Of a DNA stretch of 17,314 nt, positions 7,573 through 14,022 are shown in pieces. The stretch comes from Ferroglobus sp. (GTDB taxonomy: Archaea > Halobacteriota > Archaeoglobi > Archaeoglobales > Archaeoglobaceae). Position numbers and translations under genes: made by a program. The DNA lies in contig WAQS01000126.1 of NCBI GenBank assembly GCA_015520115.1, positions 1 through 17,314 of the forward strand, given 5' to 3'. The notes below the pieces were generated by a model that made no database searches, was not told the origin of the DNA, and saw only the letters and a list, made by a program, of their open reading frames with translations. Numbering within the stretch: the stretch's first letter is position 1; the number at the start of each line of letters is the position of its first letter.

Positions 7573-8103
7573 ATGCCGAAAAAGAAGGTAAAGAAGTATA
7601 GGGGATCAAAAACCTGCGGAGGAGGAGCCAAGAAGAAGAGGAGGGGAGGAGGAAGCAGGGGAGGAAGGGGAAACGCTGGAGTACACAAGCACAAGTACTT
7701 AAAGTTCGTCAAGCTTGCAAAAGAGGGTCTGTACGAGTTTGGAAAGCACGGCTTCAACAGACCGAAGGTCGTCAAAACCGAGTACAAAGCTTTAAGAGAG
7801 CTAAAGCTCAGACTGAGAGAACTTAAAGACGAGGGAATTTTAGACGACGAGCTCTACAGGTTTTTCGACGCAAGAGAGGAAATAAACGTGGGAGATTTGG
7901 ACTTGGTTGTCGATAGACTCGTTGAAGTAGGACTGGCGAAAAAAGAGGGAGATGTTTACGAAGTGAACCTCAGCGAGATCGGTTACGAGAAGCTCCTCGG
8001 AGCAGGAAGAATAACCAAGCCAGTAAAGGTTGTTGTGAGCTACGCAACTCCAAAGGCAATTGAGAAAATCGAGGCTGCTGGAGGAGAAGTGGTGAGCAGC
8101 TGA
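7573..8103 (+). CDS. rpl15: 50S ribosomal protein L15 (uL15)
   Basis: The 176-residue archaeal uL15 is a late-assembly large-subunit protein. It begins with a basic, Gly-rich arm (PKKKVKKYRGSKTCGGGAKKKRRGGGSRGGRGNAGVHKHKY), as in all uL15, and ends with a globular part (ITKPVKVVVSYATPKAIEKIEAAGG). An in-frame GTG 7564 lies inside the ribosome-binding motif. ATG 7573, 5 bases after GAGGTGA (7561-7567), is the better start. Its TGA stop shares one base with the ATG of secY, the usual L15-secY arrangement. Confidence 0.95.
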   Translation: MPKKKVKKYRGSKTCGGGAKKKRRGGGSRGGRGNAGVHKHKYLKFVKLAKEGLYEFGKHGFNRPKVVKTEYKALRELKLRLRELKDEGILDDELYRFFDAREEINVGDLDLVVDRLVEVGLAKKEGDVYEVNLSEIGYEKLLGAGRITKPVKVVVSYATPKAIEKIEAAGGEVVSS

Positions 8104-9581
8104 TGGTGGAGGAGATTCTAAGAAAACTCCAACCATATTTTGAAAGAATTCCGAGCGTCGAAAGACCAAAGCAACACGTTCCTTTCAGGCAAAAGCTTGC
8201 CTGGACGGTAGGAATCCTGATCTTATATTTCGCCTTAACAAACGTTCCGGTTTTCGGTCTGGATCCGTCTTCAATCGATCTTTTCGCCCAGTTTAGGGCG
8301 TTGTTTGCCGGAGCTGGAGGATCTATTTTAGCCTTAGGAATTGGTCCAATCGTTACAGCCAGCATTATCCTCCAGCTACTTGTTGGAGCTGGAATTATAA
8401 AGCTCGATTTGACAAAACCGGAAGATAGGGCAGCTTATCAAGACTTTCAGAGGTTCTTGGTTTTCGTGATGATCGCCTTTGAGGCTCTCGTATTGATATT
8501 CAGCAGATCGATGATTCCGAACGCCCAAGTTGCTGCCCAGCTTGGAGTTCCCATATCCTTCATCACGTTCCTCATATTCTTTCAGCTCTTCATAGGAGGA
8601 GTTTTAATTGTTTACATGGACGAAGTCGTTTCAAAGTGGGGTATAGGAAGCGGAGTTTCTCTCTTCATATTAGCCGGAATTTCTCAGGCTATTATAACCG
8701 GATTGTTCAACTGGGTAGTTCCTCCAAACTCTCAGATGCCAGCTGGAATTATCCCAAGGTGGGTGTGGATAGCTCAGAATTACGGAGCAAATATCCTTTC
8801 AGCGGACGGATTGCTCTTCCTCCTAATAGATGGCGGAGTTCTCGCTTTGATAACGACCATCGCAATAATATTTCTCGTCGTCTACGCCGAAGGAACAAGA
8901 GTCGAAATTCCATTGGCTCACGCTGCTGTGAGGGGAGCGAGAGGGAGGTTCCCGATAAAGCTAATCTACGCAAGCGTTCTTCCGATGATCTTCGTCAGAG
9001 CTCTACAAGCGAACATCCAAATAATAGGAATGATGCTCTACCAAAGAGGAATAACGATATTCGGAGAGTATGTAGGTTCGCAGCCCGTGAGCGGGATAAT
9101 GTACCTACTTTCTCCAGTTCGAAGCCCCTACGACTGGGTTCCAGCTTTGGTTAAATCCAATCCGATTTTCGCAGATTTGCCGGAGTGGATGATAATCCTA
9201 AGACTGCTGATCGACGCTACCATACTAATTGCCGGAGGTATCTTATTCGCCATATTCTGGGTTGAAACGAGCGGAATGGATGCAAAAACCGTTGCAAGCC
9301 AAATAGCAAGAAGCGGAATGCAGATTCCGGGATTCAGAAGAAATCCTCAGGTGATAGAAAGATTACTTGAAAGATACATTCCGAAGGTTACGATAATTGG
9401 TGGAGCAGCCATAGGAGTTTTGACGTTAATAGCCAACATGCTCGGAACTATCGGTAACGTAAGCGGAACCGGATTGCTTTTAGCTGTGAGCATAGCTTAC
9501 AGGTTCTACCAAGACTTAGCCAAAGAACAGCTTACGGAAATGCACCCACTTCTCAGAAGATTCATCGGTGAAGAGGTATGA
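8103..9581 (+). CDS. secY: Protein translocase channel subunit SecY (Sec61 alpha)
   Basis: This is the channel-forming subunit of the archaeal Sec translocon in the cytoplasmic membrane, through which secreted and membrane proteins pass. The 492-residue length is normal for archaeal SecY, and about ten hydrophobic segments can be counted. The first membrane segment (LAWTVGILILYFALTNVPVFG) is followed by the plug and second-segment region (FAGAGGSILALGIGPIVTASIILQLL). The large cytoplasmic loop region (EGTRVEIPLAHAAVRGARGRFPIKLIYASVLPMI) and the late basic loop (IARSGMQIPGFRRNPQVIERLLERYIPKVT) are intact. The start is ATG 8103, with GGTGA about 8 bases upstream. It overlaps the DUF106 gene by 4 bases (ATGA). 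Confidence 0.97.
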   Translation: MVEEILRKLQPYFERIPSVERPKQHVPFRQKLAWTVGILILYFALTNVPVFGLDPSSIDLFAQFRALFAGAGGSILALGIGPIVTASIILQLLVGAGIIKLDLTKPEDRAAYQDFQRFLVFVMIAFEALVLIFSRSMIPNAQVAAQLGVPISFITFLIFFQLFIGGVLIVYMDEVVSKWGIGSGVSLFILAGISQAIITGLFNWVVPPNSQMPAGIIPRWVWIAQNYGANILSADGLLFLLIDGGVLALITTIAIIFLVVYAEGTRVEIPLAHAAVRGARGRFPIKLIYASVLPMIFVRALQANIQIIGMMLYQRGITIFGEYVGSQPVSGIMYLLSPVRSPYDWVPALVKSNPIFADLPEWMIILRLLIDATILIAGGILFAIFWVETSGMDAKTVASQIARSGMQIPGFRRNPQVIERLLERYIPKVTIIGGAAIGVLTLIANMLGTIGNVSGTGLLLAVSIAYRFYQDLAKEQLTEMHPLLRRFIGEEV

Positions 9582-10159
9582 AGAAGTTCTTCAAAAACTT
9601 CATAATGGCGCTGGCAATAGTCATGTTCATCGGAGTAGCTTTCAGTAGCGATTTTAGAAAGGGGCTTGGAGATCTCTTAGCTCCTTTTTTAGATCCCCTC
9701 TTAAACGTTCTACCATTTCACGTAGTGGTAATGATCCTCGCTTTTTTCACGGGTCTTTACTCCACGCTAATTCAGAAGTACACCATCGATTATAAGAGGT
9801 TGAAGGAGATCCAGCAGAGGGTGATGAACTTTCAGAAGGAGTATATGGATGCTGTAAAGAAAAACCTGAAACCAAAGCTGAAGAAGCTTGAAGAAGAACA
9901 GATGGAAATTCAGAAACTTCAGGGAGAAATGTTCAGCATGCAGATGACTTCGATGCTTTTCGTAATAGTGGTAACGTTGCCGATATTCATGTGGATGTAC
10001 CATGCCGCCTCCCTTGACTTTGAAGTCGTAGCTCCCTTCGCTGGCAAAATCCACATTTCCCAGTATTACCTCATCTTCCCCTGGTGGATATGGTGGTACA
10101 TGTTCAATTCTGTAATCTTCGGACAGATAGTTAGAAAAGCCCTGAAAGTAGGTTTATGA
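9578..10159 (+). CDS. DUF106 membrane protein, Oxa1/YidC/EMC3-superfamily insertase candidate
   Basis: The 193-residue membrane protein belongs to the archaeal DUF106 family, which is related to EMC3/TMCO1 and to the YidC/Oxa1 insertases. Hydrophobic segments lie at about residues 8-22, 44-62, 123-142 and 160-182. A charged coiled coil occupies residues 70-118 between the second and third (DYKRLKEIQQRVMNFQKEYMDAVKKNLKPKLKKLEEEQME), the hairpin expected for this family. The Met-rich stretch EMFSMQMTSMLF at 117-128 fits a client-binding segment. The gene sits between secY and cmk, as in many archaea, and overlaps both by 4 bases. A role beside SecY in membrane protein insertion is inferred from family and context. 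Confidence 0.85.
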   Translation: MKKFFKNFIMALAIVMFIGVAFSSDFRKGLGDLLAPFLDPLLNVLPFHVVVMILAFFTGLYSTLIQKYTIDYKRLKEIQQRVMNFQKEYMDAVKKNLKPKLKKLEEEQMEIQKLQGEMFSMQMTSMLFVIVVTLPIFMWMYHAASLDFEVVAPFAGKIHISQYYLIFPWWIWWYMFNSVIFGQIVRKALKVGL

Positions 10160-10692
10160 GGGTGACCATTTCCGGCTTACCGGGAAGTGGGACTACAACA
10201 GTAGCCAAGATTTTAGCTGAGAGGTTGAACTGCAAACTTATCTCTGCCGGAGAAGTGTTCAGAAAAATGGCAAAAGACCTCGGAATGAGTCTTGAAGAGT
10301 TCAGCAAATACGCCAGAGAAAATCCTGAAATAGACAAAAAACTCGATAAACTTCAAAAGGAGCTTGCCGAAAAGGAGAATGATGTTGTCGTCGAAGGAAG
10401 GCTTTCAGGGTGGTTCGTAAATGCGGATCTGAAAGTCTGGATCTACTGCGAAGATGGGGAAAGATACAAAAGGGTTGCGAAGAGAGAAAATCTGAGCTAC
10501 GAGGAGGCAAAGAGGAGAACGATGGAAAGGGAGAGAATCGAGAAGGAAAGATATAAAAAGTTCTACGGAATAAACATAGACGACTTAACGATCTACGACG
10601 TAGCGATAAACTCCGGCAGGTTCAAGCCGGAGGAGATCGTGGAGATAATACTCAAAGCGATAGAGTTGAAGAACCATGGAAATAAACGATAG
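10156..10692 (+). CDS. cmk: Cytidylate kinase, archaeal type
   Basis: The enzyme phosphorylates CMP or dCMP with ATP. The 178-residue product has the short archaeal length, starting MRVTISGLPGSGTTTVAKILAERLNCKLISAGEVFRKMA. The phosphate-binding loop is GLPGSGTT at residues 7-14, with Thr13 where most P-loop kinases have Lys. The ISAGEVFR motif and the LID-like RENLSYEEAKRRTMERERIEKERYKKFYGINI are typical of archaeal CMP kinases. Context (DUF106-cmk-cbf5) is the usual archaeal order, although the L34e and L14e genes that flank cmk in other lineages are missing. It overlaps cbf5 by 17 bases and stops with TAG. Confidence 0.93.
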   Translation: MRVTISGLPGSGTTTVAKILAERLNCKLISAGEVFRKMAKDLGMSLEEFSKYARENPEIDKKLDKLQKELAEKENDVVVEGRLSGWFVNADLKVWIYCEDGERYKRVAKRENLSYEEAKRRTMERERIEKERYKKFYGINIDDLTIYDVAINSGRFKPEEIVEIILKAIELKNHGNKR

Positions 10693-11683
10693 ATTTCTCG
10701 TAAAGGATGAAGCCAAGCCTTCAGAGGAGTACGGATGTTACCCCTACAACAGACCTATTCAGGAGTATATAAAAAAGGGGTTCGTTCTCGTAGACAAGCC
10801 AAAGGGTCCAACGAGTCATGAGGTGGTAGTCTGGGTTAGAAAGATTCTTGAGGTTGAAAAAACGGGACATGCTGGAACTTTGGATCCAAAAGTCACCGGC
10901 GTTTTACCGATATTTATAGAGCAGGCAACTAAGCTCGTTCAGTTTTTGCAAGGCTCGGAGAAGGAGTACGTAGCTTTGATGAGGCTGCACGGTGACGTGA
11001 GCGAAAGAGAGCTGAAAAGGGTTTTTGAGCTTTTTAAAGGGAAGATCTACCAGCGACCCCCGCTGAAATCAGCCGTAAAGAAGAGATTGAGAGTTAGGGA
11101 AATCTACGACATCGAAATACTTGAAATCGACGGAAGGGACGTTCTCTTTAGAGTTGCCTGCGAGGCTGGGACGTACGTTAGGAAACTCTGCACCGATATA
11201 GGCGAAATTCTTGGAGTCGGCGCCCACATGCAGGAACTCAGGAGGATCAGGACGGGGATATTCACCGAAGAAAAGTGTTACACCCTCCAAGATCTGCTTG
11301 ACGCATACATCTTCTGGAAAGAGGAGGGAGAGGAAGAATACCTCAGAGAGATAGTCCAGCCGATGGAGTTGGCTGTCGCAAACATACCGAAGATAATAAT
11401 CAAGGACACAGCCGTCGATGCCATCTGCCACGGAGCAAGCCTAACAGCGAAAGGGATCGCTTACGTTGAGAAAAGCGTGAAGAGGGGGGAGAGGGTTGCG
11501 ATATTCACGTTGAAACAGGAACTCGTTGCTATAGGTAGATCCAATTACGACGCTGAAGACATACTGAAAATAAGGGGGGGCATCGTTGCGGAAATGGAAA
11601 GGGTTATAATGGAGAGAGGGACTTACCCATCCTACTGGAAGAAAAAGAAGGAAAAACAGGTTACTCCAGAACGATCTTTCTGA
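10676..11683 (+). CDS. cbf5: tRNA/rRNA pseudouridine synthase Cbf5 (dyskerin, H/ACA RNP catalytic subunit)
   Basis: This is the catalytic protein of H/ACA ribonucleoproteins, which with Nop10, Gar1 and L7Ae isomerises uridines in rRNA chosen by guide RNAs. The 335-residue product has the TruB catalytic domain with FVLVDKPKGPTSHEVVVWVRK at 36-56 and the active-site Asp70 in GHAGTLDPKVTGVLP. A further signature is EAGTYVRKLCTDIG. A PUA domain follows at about residues 250-325 (GASLTAKGIAYVEKSVKRGERVAIFTLKQELVAIGRS). The C-terminal tail is Lys-rich (WKKKKEKQV). It begins inside the last codons of cmk with no strong ribosome-binding site. Its last 23 bases overlap the convergent CoA-transferase-like gene. 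Confidence 0.96.
   Translation: MEINDRFLVKDEAKPSEEYGCYPYNRPIQEYIKKGFVLVDKPKGPTSHEVVVWVRKILEVEKTGHAGTLDPKVTGVLPIFIEQATKLVQFLQGSEKEYVALMRLHGDVSERELKRVFELFKGKIYQRPPLKSAVKKRLRVREIYDIEILEIDGRDVLFRVACEAGTYVRKLCTDIGEILGVGAHMQELRRIRTGIFTEEKCYTLQDLLDAYIFWKEEGEEEYLREIVQPMELAVANIPKIIIKDTAVDAICHGASLTAKGIAYVEKSVKRGERVAIFTLKQELVAIGRSNYDAEDILKIRGGIVAEMERVIMERGTYPSYWKKKKEKQVTPERSF
11641..11660 (-). terminator. T-rich terminator candidate for the CoA-transferase-like operon
   Basis: Read on the minus strand, the bases directly after the TAA stop at 11661 hold two TTTTT runs (11652-11656 and 11642-11646) within a pyrimidine-only tract. Archaeal RNA polymerase stops at such U-tracts. On the other strand the same bases encode the Lys-rich tail of Cbf5, so the A-richness could also come from lysine codons alone. 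Confidence 0.5.
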
Positions 11684-12380
11684 TTCCGTGGGGATCGATT
11701 CTGTTCATAAGCTCTATTTCCTCTTCAGTCGGCGGAGGAGTCGTCGGAGCGTCGTTCACATCAAACTCTGTTTTCTCTTTAATTTCCTCGTAACTGCTCC
11801 AAGGGTGTATCGTGTCAACAACAAGTTTACCGGCTTTTTCATCGAATTTAAATATGCAGAGAGGCGAAACAACCCTATAAGGCTTTCCCGCAGCCGTTAT
11901 TCTCTGAACTTCCTTAACGAATATCCTTCTGTCATGTTTACCCTGCCAGACTATGGGTCTTCTTGCCGTGGCGTGAAGCAAAGCTCCTCCAGCTCCTCCG
12001 GGGAACTGAACTCTCTTACCATTTATGTAAACGTGGCTGTTGTTCAAGTAACCGCGCTGATCGATTTGCGCTCCGGCTAAAAAGACGACGTCAAGCTCTC
12101 CTCTTGCTGAGATATCGAAAAGCTCAGCCAGTTGAAGTTTAGCATCGCAGTACTTTGAGATCCAAGGATGGACAGTAGACATGGGCAAATGCTTCGGGTT
12201 TGGGTTGTAACCGACTATGGAATACCAGATTAAGTCGGGATTGTAGAGTTTTTTCGCAAGAACTATCGCCATGAAGGGCAGGAAGCTCGCAACACCCATG
12301 AAAGCGCTTTCCGCATCCTTCAACAATCTTGCCATCGCAGAAATCATGTAGTTAGCCTTATCGAGAGTCGTGAAGCTCAC
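11661..12380 (-). CDS. CoA-transferase-fold protein, beta subunit (IpdB / glutaconate CoA-transferase B-like)
   Basis: The 239-residue product matches the second subunit of family I CoA-transferases: VVFLAGAQIDQRGYLNNS at about 98-115, a glycine-rich FPGGAGGA at 126-133, and the C-terminal PTEEEIELMNRIDPHGIRK. In glutaconate CoA-transferase B the nucleophilic Glu lies in a VESG motif. The aligned stretch here reads IWYSIVG (51-57), with no Glu. This and the C terminus are closer to IpdB, a ring-opening hydrolase subunit, as I remember that sequence. GTG 12380 is chosen as start because its GTGA overlaps the alpha stop and GGAGGTGA lies 4 bases upstream; ATG 12395 would add five residues. Substrate unknown. 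Confidence 0.85.
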   Translation of the reverse strand: MSFTTLDKANYMISAMARLLKDAESAFMGVASFLPFMAIVLAKKLYNPDLIWYSIVGYNPNPKHLPMSTVHPWISKYCDAKLQLAELFDISARGELDVVFLAGAQIDQRGYLNNSHVYINGKRVQFPGGAGGALLHATARRPIVWQGKHDRRIFVKEVQRITAAGKPYRVVSPLCIFKFDEKAGKLVVDTIHPWSSYEEIKEKTEFDVNDAPTTPPPTEEEIELMNRIDPHGIRKIVLE

Positions 12381-13162
12381 GGTCTCACCTCCCATATGTG
12401 TTTCTTCAAACCCTCTTCATCCAAATTCGCATACTTCTCCATCATCTCAAAATCCGGATCGTAGTAAGGAGGACACGCTCCCGGATAAGCTCCCTTCGGA
12501 ACTTCAACGACTGCAACAACTTTGTAGCTCGGAATCCAGACCGCATCAATGTCCCTTCTCAAATCTTCCTTAGGAACTATCATTTCCGTCGTTATTATTA
12601 TCTTCTCCGCTGCCCTCGCCATTAAAACATCCTCAAACCACGGTCCGTAGATCAGAGCGTTTCCGTCCTCATCAGCCTTCTGAACGTGGATTATCGCAAA
12701 TTCAGGCTTTATCGCCGGAACGGTCAGAACCTTTCCTCCTCCGTAAGGATTCTCCACAAACTTAAACCCCCTCTCCTTCACGAAGTAGCTCTTGCTTATG
12801 TCGGCTATCGGAATAAAGGGTATTCCGTAGGCTGCCGCCCTCAAAGCTGCTATGACTGTATAGCAGGTGTTCTCTGAATATTTCACCCTCCCTTCCTCAA
12901 CAGCCTTTCTGAAGTTTTTTGCAAGCCCAAAAGCTTCGAAGGAAACGAAGCCGGCTATAACCTCCTTGGCACAACCCAATCCACAAAGCAAGTCCACATC
13001 GTATCCTCCGGCAGTCTTCATAACCCTCAGATTCTTCTTTTCTTGTCTCGCAAGCTCCCTAACGAAAGCCGCTGGAATTCTGTAGAGGAGGTTTCCGCTA
13101 AGGCATATCAAAGATCCGTCCTTTACGAGTTCCGCTGCCTCTTCAAGCGACATAACGACCAT
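12377..13162 (-). CDS. CoA-transferase-fold protein, alpha subunit (IpdA / glutaconate CoA-transferase A-like)
   Basis: The 261-residue product is the first subunit of a family I CoA-transferase-fold heterodimer. It has the N-terminal SLEEAAELVKDGSLICLSG, the middle GFVSFEAFGLAKNFRKAVEEG (71-91) and AAAYGIPFIPIADI, and the conserved AIIHVQKADEDGNALIYGPWFEDVLMARAAEKIIITTE. GFVS followed by an acidic residue resembles IpdA more than glutaconate CoA-transferase A, by my recall. It is shorter than the roughly 290-320 residues of those proteins, the loss being at the C terminus. ATG 13162 lies about 26 bases from the TATA box and has no ribosome-binding site, so the mRNA is probably leaderless; ATG 13153 is the alternative. 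Acyl-CoA substrate unknown. Confidence 0.85.
   Translation of the reverse strand: MVVMSLEEAAELVKDGSLICLSGNLLYRIPAAFVRELARQEKKNLRVMKTAGGYDVDLLCGLGCAKEVIAGFVSFEAFGLAKNFRKAVEEGRVKYSENTCYTVIAALRAAAYGIPFIPIADISKSYFVKERGFKFVENPYGGGKVLTVPAIKPEFAIIHVQKADEDGNALIYGPWFEDVLMARAAEKIIITTEMIVPKEDLRRDIDAVWIPSYKVVAVVEVPKGAYPGACPPYYDPDFEMMEKYANLDEEGLKKHIWEVRP
12385..12392 (-). promoter_or_regulatory. Ribosome-binding site that sets the beta-subunit start
   Basis: On the minus strand GGAGGTGA lies within the last codons of the alpha subunit, 4 bases before GTG 12380. The in-frame ATG 12395 precedes this motif and has no site of its own. The stop of alpha and the start of beta share GTGA, which points to coupled translation giving equal subunit amounts. 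Confidence 0.65.
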
Positions 13163-13167
13163 GTTTT

Positions 13168-13179
13168 ATCGTTAACGAT
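13168..13179. repeat. Perfect 12-bp palindrome, operator candidate
   Basis: ATCGTTAACGAT is a perfect inverted repeat with no spacer. It sits between the TATA box and the start codon of the CoA-transferase-like operon, 6 bases from ATG 13162. In archaea a bound repressor in this position blocks RNA polymerase recruitment. No regulator gene adjoins it in the window. Confidence 0.45.
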
Positions 13180-13183
13180 CAAC

Positions 13184-13192
13184 TTATTTAAA
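13184..13192 (-). promoter_or_regulatory. TATA box of the CoA-transferase-like operon
   Basis: On the minus strand the bases read TTTAAATAA, with purine-rich ACGAAG just upstream as a possible BRE. The centre lies 26 bases from ATG 13162, the usual distance from TATA box to transcription start. Transcription would therefore begin at or next to the ATG, in agreement with the missing ribosome-binding site. Confidence 0.6.
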
Positions 13193-13237
13193 CTTCGTGG
13201 AAAAAGCGTGGGAAGAGGGGAGAGTTCTTTTAAAGAA

Positions 13238-13249
13238 AAATATAAATAT
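13238..13249 (+). promoter_or_regulatory. TATA box of the pcn-priL-pelA operon
   Basis: AAATATAAATAT, preceded by the purine-rich TAAAGAA, is a good archaeal TATA/BRE pair. A start about 25 bases downstream (near 13268) would leave a short leader holding GGGTGAT (13273-13279), 5 bases before ATG 13285. The 122-base region 13163-13284 thus carries two divergent promoters and no gene. Confidence 0.65.
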
Positions 13250-13284
13250 TTTCCCCTGAAAGATTCAGTGAAGGGTGATGCGGG

Positions 13285-14022
13285 ATGATCACCGCAATTA
13301 TGGGTGGAGACGTCATCAGAGCCGTGACGAGAGCGATGGTCGCTTTAGTTAGCGAAGCTCGTTTTCACTTTGCGGAGGACGGGATTCATTCCCGAGCAGT
13401 AGATCCGGCTAACGTGGCTATGGTGATAGTGGATATCCCAAAAGAGCACATGGAAGCTTACAGCGTAGACGAAGAGAAAACTGTGGGAGTGGACATAAAC
13501 AGGGTTTACGACATTGCAAAAACGATAAAAAAGAAAGAAATAGTGGAAATAACCCTCGAAGACGAAAGCAGAATGAAAATAAGGTTCGGGAGTGTTGAAT
13601 ACGCCCTTTCGCTGATAGATCCCTCGGCGATAAGGAAGGAGCCGAAAGTCCCCAACTTAGAGTTGCCAGCTAAAGTGGTGCTTGACGCGGGGGAGTTTAA
13701 GAAAGCCATACAAGCGGCTGACAAAATAAGCGACCACGTTGTTTTTAGAAGCGACGAAACCGGATTTTACATCGAAGCTGAAGGAGATGTCGACAAGATC
13801 GTCTTCCACATGAGCGAAGCGGAGCTAATAGAGTTCAACCGAGCAGAAGCCAGAAGCATGTTCAGCGTTGAGTACCTCAAAGAGTTCGTCAAAATAGCTG
13901 AGGCTGGAGATTTACTTACGATCCACCTCGGAAACAACTATCCGGTTAGGCTCGTTTTCGAGGTGGCTGATGGAAAGGCAAAGGTCGAGTACATTCTCGC
14001 CCCAAGAATTGAAGCAGAATGA
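13285..14022 (+). CDS. pcn: DNA polymerase sliding clamp (PCNA)
   Basis: PCNA forms a homotrimeric ring that tethers DNA polymerases, ligase, FEN1 and other factors to DNA. The 245-residue product is the length of A. fulgidus PCNA, and long stretches agree with it from memory: SRAVDPANVAMVIVDIP at 36-52, VEYALSLIDPSAIRKEP, VLDAGEFKKAIQAADKISD and the C-terminal NYPVRLVFEVADGKAKVEYILAPRIEAE. The two similar clamp folds are joined near residues 115-125. ATG 13285 follows GGGTGAT by 5 bases. Its stop overlaps the priL start (ATGA). Confidence 0.97.
   Translation: MITAIMGGDVIRAVTRAMVALVSEARFHFAEDGIHSRAVDPANVAMVIVDIPKEHMEAYSVDEEKTVGVDINRVYDIAKTIKKKEIVEITLEDESRMKIRFGSVEYALSLIDPSAIRKEPKVPNLELPAKVVLDAGEFKKAIQAADKISDHVVFRSDETGFYIEAEGDVDKIVFHMSEAELIEFNRAEARSMFSVEYLKEFVKIAEAGDLLTIHLGNNYPVRLVFEVADGKAKVEYILAPRIEAE

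Noticed and set aside
7614..7680. Purine-only GGAGGA-type repeats in L15 as a possible regulatory repeat
   Set aside because: They are explained by the Gly/Lys/Arg-rich arm that all L15 proteins have.
8636..9154. 172-codon open frame on the plus strand inside secY
   Set aside because: It is out of frame with a clear, intact SecY. Its translation is rich in Arg, Ser and Asn without any motif.
12370..13085. Several plus-strand open frames opposite the CoA-transferase-like alpha subunit
   Set aside because: They are short, overlap one another, and lack start signals, while the minus strand holds a clear protein family with operon structure.
13163..13284. A small RNA or hidden gene in the divergent intergenic region
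   Set aside because: The space is filled by two promoters and an operator candidate. No open frame, tRNA-like fold or box C/D motif was seen.
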